A stretch of 64,000 nt of DNA from Heterocephalus glaber (Eukaryota > Chordata > Mammalia > Rodentia > Bathyergidae). The stretch covers positions 1,987,735-2,051,734 of the forward strand of contig NW_004624801.1 of assembly GCF_000247695.1 (NCBI RefSeq). The letters are read 5' to 3'. The position numbers and the translations under genes were made by a program. Shown here piece by piece: positions 35,041 to 44,952 of the stretch (positions are counted from its first letter, which is position 1; each line of letters begins with the position of its first letter). Under the pieces are notes generated by a model. That model was not told the origin of the DNA and ran no database searches. It was given only the letters and a program-made list of their open reading frames with translations.

Positions 35041-36918
35041 CACAGGCACCCAGACAGCCATCCTTGTCTTTGCAAAAGGGAAAGAGCTTGTCCTTGTCTT
35101 TCGAGCTGTCTGCAGCTGGGATCACAATATGGCAAAATGCAGGCTGCACGTCCCCTCCCCCTGAAGCAGCCAAAGAAATCTTTGTCCAGCCCAGGTGTTG
35201 GCTGCATCCTCTTCACTAACATCCTGTCCTGAATTATTCAGGCTCATCCATTATGTATCCCACATAGACACAATGAAATCCTTAACTTGCCTTTCAAGAG
35301 AGCAGCAAATTCTCTAAGGACTGTGGGGACAGTCGCGTTCCTCCCTGGCTGAGAGCCTCCTGGTGGAGCTTATTTGAAGAGGAAAGGTTGGCAAAGAGGT
35401 GTGAGACATTTCCTCGGCCACACCAGCAGCTCTCAGGGCTGTTTGCAAGAAGATGGGGTGCTCCAAGAGTAGGGGAGAGCTCAGATTTAGCTTGGGTTCT
35501 ACACAAATCCCCTGAGACATTGCAAACTGCGGCGAGTGCCCAAAGCAGATGGCTTTTGGACCTTTCTTAAGCTCCTTGGACATGTTATGTTTATGATAAA
35601 AATGAATTTGAAAAGTATGAATCGGGTAGGAAGCTGTGGATGGAGACTCCAAATCTCTCCCCCCAAAACTCTGAGGAGGTCAGCAAAGTATGTTCTTGAG
35701 AACCACTGATGAGACAAAACTAAAGACTTCTGAACTAAAAATAAAACAAAACAATAAAAACTCTCTGTTTCTACAGTTCCCTACCTTTCTCCAGACTCAC
35801 ACAATAAAAAGCAGCTTGCACTGGAAGCGTGATTACAAAATGGCTCAGGGCATCTGTAGGCAAAATTAAATGATAAAATTATACCCTAATTAGGGGAGGT
35901 GGGGAACAGATTTTTTCTTTCCTTGTGTGTTCCTTGTTCTCCTTTCTACTAGTTGCCTAGAATTTTGCTGTACACATCACTGATCAGCTTCACATACCAA
36001 CTAAATCGATTATTTCCCATCGTCTGCCCCTGTTGAGAATTGACCAGAGGTAATTTGGTCACAATTCTTTGGTTCTCTATGGTAGATAATCATGGGCACT
36101 AAGAAATTCAAGGAAGGGGAGATTTAATTATGTCTCCACACAATTATTAACCTGCTATAATGAAACCAAGAGTCAGAGCAAATCTGTTTCCCACAGAACT
36201 AGTAATGTAAACATTAGCAAGTCATCTCAAAAACAGATCACAAGATCTGCTCTGTGAGCCCAAAGAGTCCTCTGTCCTCTACCACCTTCTGTGAAAGTTT
36301 ATTCAAGGAGATACAATAATCTTTGGTCAGAACTCAATTATTCTTACAGTTGATCCCAAGTAATCAGAAGTTCTTTACACTCGTCATTGTCAGCTGGATG
36401 TTTTGTCCCCAGAGGAGATTCAGGATTGTTGGCAACAGAAAGGGAGGAATCAAAGTGCTTGGGATCTGATGTGTAAAGACCAAGGCTGATACTAAACCAT
36501 TTACGATGCCAAAGACAGCTCCGAAAGGAAGAACTATCAGGCCCAAAATGTCACAGTGCTACAGTGAGAAGACTCAGCTCAAAGGCAGATACAAGGCCCT
36601 TTAGATATTAGTCCTTCCTTCTCAACCCTGATATAGAGACTATCACCTTTGATGGATTCTTCTGCCTCCTACCCATAAGGGCAGAGGTGTGTTTAAAGCA
36701 CGTTAGTCAATTCACATCTCAAATGCTCTCAATTGCCATCTTAACCCAACATGCCCTGTGCTGATTCACCAACTACTAATTTACGAATTGGTGATGAGTA
36801 AAAGCCTAACTTTGAATAGAAATTTGTGTAAGAGTCATGCTTATGGTATACACATGTGGAATTTGTTTTTCCAGATTTATTCCCAGCTGATCAACCCCTT
36901 CAATGTGGACCTCTGATT
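35041..36918. other. No gene or repeat recognised
   Basis: 1.9 kb. A TTGAGAACCACTG motif at 35696-35708 resembles an hAT-Charlie end, but no matching partner end was found. Confidence 0.45.
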
Positions 36919-37042
36919 AAAGTAATAGTACAATTGGGCCGGGGATTTAGCTGAGTGGTTTTGCCGCCTACTGCGCAAGCGCAAGGACCCAAGTACTATC
37001 CCAGGTACGAAAAAAAAAGAGTAGTATAAAGTAATAGCACAA
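36919..37042 (+). mobile_element. ID SINE with TSD
   Basis: The insertion (36936-37027) is flanked by AAAGTAATAGTACAA (36919-36933) and AAAGTAATAGCACAA (37028-37042), 14 of 15 matching. Head GGCCGGGGATTTAGCTGAGT, middle CTGCGCAAGCGCAAGGACCC. Box B is mutated (AAGTACTATCC). Confidence 0.95.
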
Positions 37043-37671
37043 AAGAGGCTCAGCCAACACACACAGAATATCAAAACCTATGCTGAGATATTTAACATTA
37101 TACTGCAGATATCTCAGTGTTGCCAGACAGAGTCTGAGGAGGTACTCAAGGAAGAGACAAGGAATTTAAACCTACTCCACTCTACCCTAGCCTACCCATA
37201 GGACAAGTTCAAAGGTTCTGAATAAGGACTAGCCAAAGAGGCATAAAGGTATTTGTGGCAAAACTTTAAAGAAATAGCATGTGGGTCCTCTCAAGAGACA
37301 AGAGCTCTCCTCTTTCTTGGAACTGAGAACACGTTTTTCTTGAGGCGCTAGATACTATAGAAAACATGGAAAGATGGCTCACTCCCTGGAAAGATAGATA
37401 CTGTTAAAACAAGTATGGGCTCATTTGTCTTTTATTGTTGTTGTTGCTTAGATGGATAATTTAGGCATCCTTTTAATTTTAGCAACAACTTCCTTAATGT
37501 TAAGATCAGCTTGCTGTTCTTTACTTTTCTAGCAAAGCCAATTAAAGGATTTAAGGAATTTCGGCTGTGATGGGTCTAGAAGGAAAGGAACCTTAAGTAA
37601 ACGAGGGGAGTCCTGACATGGATCTCCATGGCACTTCAGCTATGTCCTGGGTGTTACAGGTCCTTCTTAAA
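37043..37671. other. No gene or repeat recognised
   Basis: Ordinary AT-rich sequence between two ID insertions. Confidence 0.5.
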
Positions 37672-37789
37672 AATGCAATTTTATTTTGGGCTGGGATGTA
37701 GCTCAGTGGTGCCGCCACCTGCCTCACAAGCTCAAGGTCCTGAGTTCTATCCCTGGTACCCCCACACACACCCCAATACAATTTTATTT
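37672..37789 (+). mobile_element. ID SINE with TSD
   Basis: Flanked by AATGCAATTTTATTT (37672-37686) and AATACAATTTTATTT (37775-37789). Head GGGCTGGGATGTAGCTCAGT, box B TGAGTTCTATCC. The tail is CCCCCACACACACCCC rather than oligo(A), an unusual end. Confidence 0.93.
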
Positions 37790-38446
37790 ATAATTTTTCT
37801 TGTTCCAATCTTTATTTCTTCTGTCTTCCTCAATAGGAGTCCCTCAATAAACATGTGCCAAATGACCAAAAAGTAAACGAGAACTAAAGTTCACTTAATT
37901 TCAGTTTCTTATTCATGGGTTACTACTTAGTGACAAATCAGAGACAAATTCAGGACAACTTATTCTAAGAAGATCCACTGAGGCTTACCTTGGATGCAAA
38001 TAAGAACCAATAAATTCCTAAAAGTTATTTGTTGTTAAGTTATAACTTTGGATTGAACTTTAATTTATATTCCAGTAGTCTCAAAGTCTTTTAAAATTAT
38101 AAGCAACTGTCAATTGTCTGGAATGAATTCTTCACAGGCAAATGCAATCTCCAGCCTCATTTTATACAAAAGTCTCATTTTACCCAATAAATTCAACAGC
38201 TTCACTCTTAAAAAAAAAAAACAAAGAAAAACCCAACTAACTGGCTGTATGCAGAGTTGATGCTCCCTGGCTCTCATTTTTCATTTTTTATGTTTAATAT
38301 AAGTGCCAAGAAATGGTGATATTTTTAGCCAAAAGACACATATATAGGTTCTAAAAAGTGTGCAGACTGCATTAGATCAGCATATGTACAGAGAGAAAGG
38401 GGAAACCATGTGTTTTGGTTCTATTCCCTGTCTGGAAAAATAGACA
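37790..38446. other. No gene or repeat recognised
   Basis: AT-rich, with an A tract at 38209-38221 and no recognised SINE upstream of it. Confidence 0.5.
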
Positions 38447-38535
38447 GGGCCAGAGATTTAGCTCAGTGGTGCCACGCCTGCCTCACAAGCATAAAGTCCT
38501 GAGTTCCATCCCCGATACTAGGAAAAAAAAGAAAA
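38447..38535 (+). mobile_element. ID SINE
   Basis: GGGCCAGAGATTTAGCTCAG, then CTGCCTCACAAGCATAAAGT, TCCTGAGTTCCATCCCC and an A-rich tail. Confidence 0.92.
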
Positions 38536-38775
38536 GAATGGATAATCAGCTTGAGGAAGGGATTATTTTTCCAGTCCCTTTTTAGGTTGTGCTGCAACTT
38601 GGTAGGTCCAGGGTTAGGGACCCAGAAACTTCAAGGGTTGGCTGTATTATTCGGCTTACCCTGAGAAAGGAAATCACCTAGGTTTATTGTATCATCTACT
38701 CTTATCAAATGGGATATTAGAGAGAGTGAAAGGATTCTGTTTATAACTAGGCTGGAAAAACAGGAGTAACTCAGC

Positions 38776-39148
38776 TGTTTTAGACACTTTCTCCTCTCTG
38801 AGACATAATACCCACATCCACAACTTTAAGGAGGAGAGGTTTGTTTTGATTCATGGTTACAGTCCATGATCGGGGGCTCAAAGGGAAGAATGACATCATA
38901 GGAAGCCCTGGGCTGAGGAAAGCTGCTCACATCATGGCAGCCAGAAAACAGAGAATGAAAGGAGGAACCAGGGAGGGAGACAGACCCTTCCAGGTTGACC
39001 TCCCAGTGACCCGCCTCATTCCACCAGACTCAGCCTCCTAACAGTAAGCCAGCTATACCACCCCAAGATTCAAACACTTGCCAAAAGCCGCACCTATGAG
39101 CACATGAGTCCTTTGGAGAACAGTGTTTTAAAAATCTAAACCATAACA
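38776..39148 (-). mobile_element. MaLR-like solo LTR, reverse (373 bp)
   Basis: Starts TGTTTTAGACACTTTCTCC and ends ATCTAAACCATAACA. Contains TTTGATTCATGGTTACAGTC and AGACCCTTCCAGGTTGACC. Read in reverse it matches the plus-strand copies. Flanks TCAGC and ATAGC match at three of five bases. Confidence 0.75.
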
Positions 39149-39236
39149 ATAGCCCAAGAGAGAGTTGGGTTCATTCTGTTATACCAATTCTAAATTCTTA
39201 GCTCCTGAAAAATGTGTGAGCAAAAAGAGCTCATTG

Positions 39237-39368
39237 AAAATCAGTGCAGGGGTAGGGATTTAGCTCAGGGGCTGGGGATTTAGCTCAACAGCACAGCACC
39301 TACCTGGCAAGCATGAGGTCCTGAGTTCAATCCCCAGTATCAAAAAAAAAAAAACAAAAATCAGTGCA
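39237..39368 (+). mobile_element. ID SINE with duplicated head and exact TSD
   Basis: The insertion (39249-39356) is flanked by AAAATCAGTGCA at 39237-39248 and 39357-39368. The first 19-20 bases of the ID head occur twice in tandem (39249-39267 and 39268-39287), each with GGATTTAGCTCA. One copy of box B follows (TGAGTTCAATCCCC), then an A tail. Confidence 0.95.
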
Positions 39369-39967
39369 AATTCCCAAACAATACCCAGAGGCAGAACCAG
39401 AAGCAAACACTGGACTAGCAGAAGGCTGTAGAGAGGCATTGGGAAAGAAAGGAACAGAATTCATGGGACCATCACACACATCCCTCATGTCTGACATTTG
39501 CCTTGGACCATTTAGTATATGAGGATGGGGCCAACAATATCATCAAGGAAGCCAAGGGATAAACAAATGGCTGATTTTAGTCACCAGTCCTACCTACACC
39601 AGTGTTCAGTTGTGTGTGAGTGTGTGTGTGTTCAGTTTTAATTATTTGATTTCATTCTTTTTCTCTGATGACTGTGGCAATCAGAAAAGAAAGGAGATAT
39701 CGGTTATGTAGAAAAAAAGGAAGATGAATCTACTGGTAGGAAAACAGTTTTGTAAATGAGCCTTAGAAGAGCAAATCTAGGTTGGATAGCATCAAAGCAG
39801 GACTTCACAGAATTAGGGGATTGGAGTTGAAGGAAGGGAGAATGGCAGAGTCATGGGCAGCATTGTGTTGAATTCTTGTACACCAGGACATAGGGTTCCT
39901 GGGGCAGACATAAATTAACTTCAAGGGCCCTTACAATGCGCTGTTCTTAAATGCTATTTCTGCTGAC
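39369..39967. other. No gene or repeat recognised
   Basis: A short GTGTGTGAGTGTGTGTGTG run at 39611-39630, otherwise nothing identified. Confidence 0.5.
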
Positions 39968-40265
39968 AATAGACATGGTTCAAATCCTAACTCTGCCACT
40001 ATACCATCTAGGTGACATTACATATGAGAATACACACTTCATGAAGTCAAAGGATGGTGTGTGTTTGTTTATGAAGGAATCCAGGGTGCCTAGAATAGTA
40101 TCTGGTAGACTACAGATGTGTAATTAAAAATTCTGTTAAATTAATAGACAACAGGTTGTCCAATTATCTGTCTATCTAATAGGTTGTTCAGAAGAATAAA
40201 TGTGTTAATACATAAGAAGCTCTTACATCAGTGCCTAAAAGTATGCACAAAAATAATAAGCTGTC
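39968..40265 (+). mobile_element. MIR/L2 remnants
   Basis: GGTTCAAATCCTAACTCTGC resembles the MIR 5' half. GGGTGCCTAGAATAGTATCT at about 40085-40104 resembles an L2 3' end. CTTACATCAGTGCCTAAAAG resembles a MIR 3' end. Probably several old fragments. Confidence 0.45.
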
Positions 40266-40278
40266 ATTGTTACCAATA

Positions 40279-40465
40279 TGCCTCGGTTCACGAACTTCGT
40301 TCTTTCCATTATTCTGGTTGCAAACTGAATTAGGTGAGAACTGAATCAAATTCAATTACTAGGTTCAATGTTGACCTTTATGGGGAAATTTGATTCTATT
40401 CTGGTCCAACTCGGTTTGTGACCAGAATTGTGAAAAGAATTAAGTTCATGAACTAAGATACCACT
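40279..40465. mobile_element. Inverted-repeat MITE-like element
   Basis: CTCGGTTCACGAACTTCGTT near the left is mirrored by AATTAAGTTCATGAACTAAG near the right (reverse complement CTTAGTTCATGAACTTAATT). The interior also carries CTCGGTTTGTGACCAGAATT. The family is not named with confidence. Confidence 0.5.
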
Positions 40466-40654
40466 GAGGAAAAGAAAAGATAGAGAAACGTATGTATCTT
40501 CTTCTATGACCAGGTGTCTGGCCATGTACCGGTACCAGAGTACCGGCACATGGACCATTGAGAATAAGGACATGCAAAAGGAGATGAGCAATGAGCGAGT
40601 GAGCAAGTGAAGCTATATCTATATTCATAGGTGGTCCCTTTGACTCACATTACC

Positions 40655-40926
40655 TCTGTCTCCTGACAGGTCATCGGCAGCACTAGATTCTCATAGGAGC
40701 ACAAACCCTGCTATGAATTGCAACTGTGAGATCTAGGTTGCATGCTCCTTATGAAAATCAAACACTTCATGATCTGAGGTGGAGCTGAAGCAATGACACT
40801 ACCGCCAGGGAATGTAATTACTATGTATAAAGAAAAAAACGAAACTAAATCCTCCAACCCCCATCCATGGAAAAATTGTCTTCCACTGAAACCTGTCCCT
40901 GATGCCAAATGTTGAGGACCGTGCGC
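40655..40926 (-). mobile_element. hAT-type non-autonomous element, reverse copy
   Basis: AGCACTAGATTCTCATAGG, CACAAACCCTGCTATGAATT, then ATCCATGGAAAAATTGTCTT, CCACTGAAACCTGTCCCTGA and TGTTGAGGACCG. The last part is the reverse of the left end of the element at 47878-48273, so both belong to one family. Confidence 0.65.
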
Positions 40927-41774
40927 CTAGATTGTATTCTGAGTTCCAAATATGAAATTATTTTCTCATAAAAAGCAGCCAAGTCACAGGCATAACCAGA
41001 GCAATAATTTCACTAGAAAGCAGCAACAAAATGGGGAATTCTTAGATTTCAGCCAGTTGTTAGAGACATGAGAATTTGCTTGCAAGAGCTAGGTGGATCC
41101 ATATAATGCGATGGATCTGGAGGAAGGTTGTCTAAACATCGAAGCTGAAAGGACTGTAGATTTGTTTCAGGCCAAGACTGAGGCCCTTTAGAAACTGAGT
41201 GATTTAGAATACCATCTTGACCTCATATTCTTGACAAATTCTTTTTCAAAGGAAAAATTTCAGCATACATGGAAACACCCAAAGTGAGTACAGGACACCT
41301 GTTAGCTATGAGTGGAGGCACTTAAAGTAACTGGCATAGATTCTCCCTTTTGTTCCACAATCCGGCTGGACAAAGTCAAACATTTAGCTTTCACTTTTGC
41401 ATGACGCATCATCCTACATACACCTCTCAACACATGTCCATTAGCTGTAAATGGTCCCAAATGTGGAGGTTTCTGAAGTGATAACAGCAGAGCTATTAAA
41501 ACAGTGACAGACCCTGAAAAAATATCTGCTACTCCAACCCTAACTTTCATTCCCCTTCCTACCCTATTTCCTACCATCTTGAATAACTTAGCTGCTTTCA
41601 TTGGCTAGTAGATTAAGGCTGAATTACCTCTGCTGATTTATCCTGCTTATCAAGGAAAGAGTAAATATGTGAATTAAAAATAACTAACAGATGACATAAA
41701 TTATTAAAGAAGGGCTAAACACGTTTTATAAGTCTCATTTTCCAAAATAATGCCCAAGGAGGCCAGAACCCAAA
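40927..41774. other. No gene or repeat recognised
   Basis: A 99-codon minus frame (41302-41601) has no motif. Confidence 0.5.
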
Positions 41775-42332
41775 TATAGACACGTACCATATAATAGCAT
41801 TTCAGCCAACAATGGACCACATACACAACAGTGGTCCCCTAAGATAATAAGAAAACTAAAATTTCCTTTCACCTAGTAGCATTGTAGCTATAATAGTGTC
41901 ACATGTTTATAGTGATGCTGATATAAACCAATCTACTATGCTGCCAGGTATATAAATGTATAGCATATAGGATTATTATATATAGTGCTTACTATTTGAA
42001 AATGATCATAAGTATGTTACCATACTTTTTTCTTTTTTTTTTGGTACCAGGGATCGAACTCGGGTCCTTGCACTTGTGCAGCAGGCGGCGAAATGTTACC
42101 ATACTTTTCATAGTTCTTTTAGAGAGTTCTCCTTCTACTTAAAAAAATTTTGCTGTAAAACAGTAAGCTATTAAGTTATACATGCAGTTCATGCTTATCA
42201 TGTTTCTTGATGTCATTAAGAGATTAGATGAAGTGACTGACCTATATTATTTTGGTTCATGTACAGCCTATGATGTTTGCACAATGTATATCTTAGAAAT
42301 GATTATCATCATTAATTCACACATGACTGTAT
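41775..42332. mobile_element. Tc1/mariner (Tigger-like) non-autonomous element
   Basis: TATAGACACGTACCATATAA at the left and CACACATGACTGTATA at the right give diverged inverted ends with TA at each edge. Interior text CCAACAATGGACCACATACA, AACAGTGGTCCCCTAAGATA, TACTATGCTGCCAGGTATA and CCTATGATGTTTGCACAATG follows a mammalian Tigger-type element I recall. An ID SINE interrupts it at 42030-42092. Confidence 0.65.
42014..42108 (-). mobile_element. 5'-truncated ID SINE with exact 16-bp TSD
   Basis: The insertion 42030-42092 is flanked by ATGTTACCATACTTTT at 42014-42029 and 42093-42108. Reversed ID from T tract through GGTACCAGGGATCGAACTCG to GCAGCAGGCGGCGAA. The head (box A part) is absent, so the copy lacks half of its pol III promoter. 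Confidence 0.96.
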
Positions 42333-42459
42333 AAAAGTCCTCTAAGCAAGAGAAAAGTGACCAGGTGCTAATGATATCCAGGGTGCTTCAGAGTTATAGA
42401 ATATTACAACTAGAATGGATATCGGAATCCAAAGTAGTTCAACTACTTCTTATATATGT

Positions 42460-42600
42460 ATTCGTTCACTTCTTTATTCCTCCAACTTTTGCTGAGTGCT
42501 TGCTATAGCTAAGCATGTACCGTGCTCCAGGACTATCAAATAAGCACAGCACAAACCTGACCTCCTGGCATGCACCATCTGAAGCAAGAATTAATGCTTT
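42460..42600 (-). mobile_element. Possible L2-like remnant
   Basis: TGCTGAGTGCTTGCTATAGC, then CATGTACCGTGCTCCAGGAC resembles the reversed L2 phrase around GAGTGCCTACTATGTGCC. Confidence 0.45.
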
Positions 42601-44904
42601 TAGCTTTGAGAACTGTACAGTATGTTTGTGTCACAGCTACTTGACTTAGCTACTGTACTGCAAAAACAACCATAAACAACAAAAACATCATGTTTCAAGC
42701 ATGATTTCATCCCAAAAGAATTTGTTCTGAAAGATACTGTAATTTGAATTTTATATGATTTTCACACGTTTAAAAATATCATCTTTTATTTGATTGCTTT
42801 TCAACTACTTAAAAATTTAAAAATCATTCTCACCTCACAAATGTATTGTAATAAGCACTAGTTACATTTATCCTGTAGGTGGTTGTCAACCTCTGGTCTA
42901 GAATGAGAAAAATGCAAGAAATCACACTGATTCATTGGTCACCTGAATAAGGCAGAAAAAAGTTAGTATTTGTTCTCACCATGGACTTGTAAATTCTACT
43001 GAATGTGAACTAATGAAAGAAGATAGGCCTTTTTTAGGCCCCTTTGCTTTCCCAGATCATATCTACAAGAGCTCAGGGAAGGACCACTGCTGGTCTCCCA
43101 TCTACCTTCAGCCCCAAGTGAGGTCCTTAGACACCAGCCTCATGGCCCTGAGGTTACCCGGGCGATTCCAGATACCATTCTCACTGCATAGACATCCTGA
43201 ATAGTTTGAGGGAATATCTAACATTGTCGTGAATAGGGATTACAGAAAGTATAGCAAGAATGAAAAAAATTCAACTGGGTTACAACACTTGATGTCTCAG
43301 AATTTTCCCCTTCAATATAAAATAATTGACTAGTGAATGTTTTTCCTGTATGATTCATGTGCAATTGTACTCAAAATTCCATTACACTACATGAAAGTAA
43401 ATGGACGTTCCAGAATATAGATGAGATTATATAATCCGAAACTAATGATTATTAAACCAATGATTGCTGAGAATCAATGTTGTGTTTATTTTAGAATGTA
43501 ACTCATTGTTTATATTACGTTTTAGGTGGCACTAGATGATGAATAACATTCCCAATAAATTATATAGCAGTCAAAAAAAAAAAAGAATTTTTCTCTTCAT
43601 CAAGGAAACAAAGTTCTTGCAGAAAGGTGGAATGGTTATTAGGCTCCAGGATTGCATGATGTGTATTCAAATGAGGATTACAAAGAAATAGAACACTAAT
43701 TCAGAAAGAGGTGGGTGTGGGCCTTGGGGATGGGGATAGGTTTTGAGGTAGGTCCCAGCAAGAGGAATTTGGAAATTTGTAGAAGCTGTCCTTGATATTT
43801 TCAGTCCTGACAACAGCTTGAGGATGGAGGAAACCCTGGGTAGCTGCACCCATCCAGAGTAAAGAATTCATGGCTATAGGATGGAGGAAGAATGCACCAG
43901 AGGCAGAGCATGGGAGAAATCTGAGCAGAAGAGGGACCCAAGAGGGCTGTAAGCAGGAGAAGGGTGCAGTTAGGCCAGGTCTGAGTGTTAAAATGGTGAA
44001 CTCGGGCTATGAGGTGGAGAACACATGATCAAATGGGAATCAGAGTCATGGCAACCTGCTTGATACCCACGTGTGATTGGGGTGAAAACACAAAACACCT
44101 AGACACAAATAAAACAGACCGCACATGGGACTCTCTGATGGCTCTTCTATCCCTTTGCACTTGACAAGATTTGTTCTTTGGCTATCAGGGATGATCTTTC
44201 AGTAGAAGTTGTCTGTGTTGATTCCATGCTACAGTACCTGTTTTAGTTCCTCTAAGTTTGCAAATGTATCCTCTAAGAGTCATCCCTTCCTTTACACTCT
44301 TTGCAGCATCTGACTATGAAGTGACTTGAAGGGACTATGGAACACAATAAACAAAGCCATTTGCGCAGAGTGTCTAATCCCAGTGCCGGAGAAATACCAC
44401 CAGAAGTTACTAAGAAAAAATAGGGCACTAAAAGAAAACATTTTCAACATTTGTCAGTCTTTTGCTCTTTGTTGTTCCCCATATGGAATGTGATTCTTGG
44501 CTTGCCACCTGAATTGAGGATATTGAGTATGAAAGATAGAGGAAGGAAACAGAAGACTTAACATGCATGCCTCCTTTCTCCTTTGTTTCATCTCATGGAA
44601 TCTTTACGATATTGGTAAGAATGAGAGACTTATCTGACTGTGGTATCTGTCACCTTATTGATCTGCAGAATTGATTCAGCTCATCTGGCTGGCTTGGCGG
44701 TTGTCTGCTTTTCTCTTACTGCTCCATGTGTGTCCCTCCCAAAACTGCATGCTTAAAATGATGACCTTCCACAGTAGAGGAAGATCACTGTTTAGTCAAG
44801 GGTGTGGGTAGCTGTACTCTCCTGTTGGAACCTCTAGTTGAGCTCTCCAGATATTGCTGAGGTAGATGAGTTCACTTGTTCTTCTCCAGTTTAGACTGGT
44901 GGAT

Positions 44905-44907
<3 letters not shown>
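42601..44907. other. No gene or repeat recognised
   Basis: 2.3 kb. The part at 43850-44060 has a purine-rich L2-like flavour but I cannot assign it. Frames are at most 63 codons. Confidence 0.45.
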
Positions 44908-44939
<32 letters not shown>

Positions 44940-44952
44940 AGAGAGAGAGAGA
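44908..44952. repeat. (GA)n microsatellite
   Basis: GA units interrupted once by AGG near 44937. Confidence 0.95.

Noticed and set aside
34687..35232. 181-codon plus-strand open frame, the longest in the window
   Set aside because: Its middle is His/Thr/Arg-rich text read from a CA-rich microsatellite, and several other frames on both strands stay open over the same tract. No conserved domain is visible.
35690..35710. TTGAGAACCACTG, possible right end of an hAT-Charlie element
   Set aside because: No matching left end or TSD was found within 300 bp upstream.
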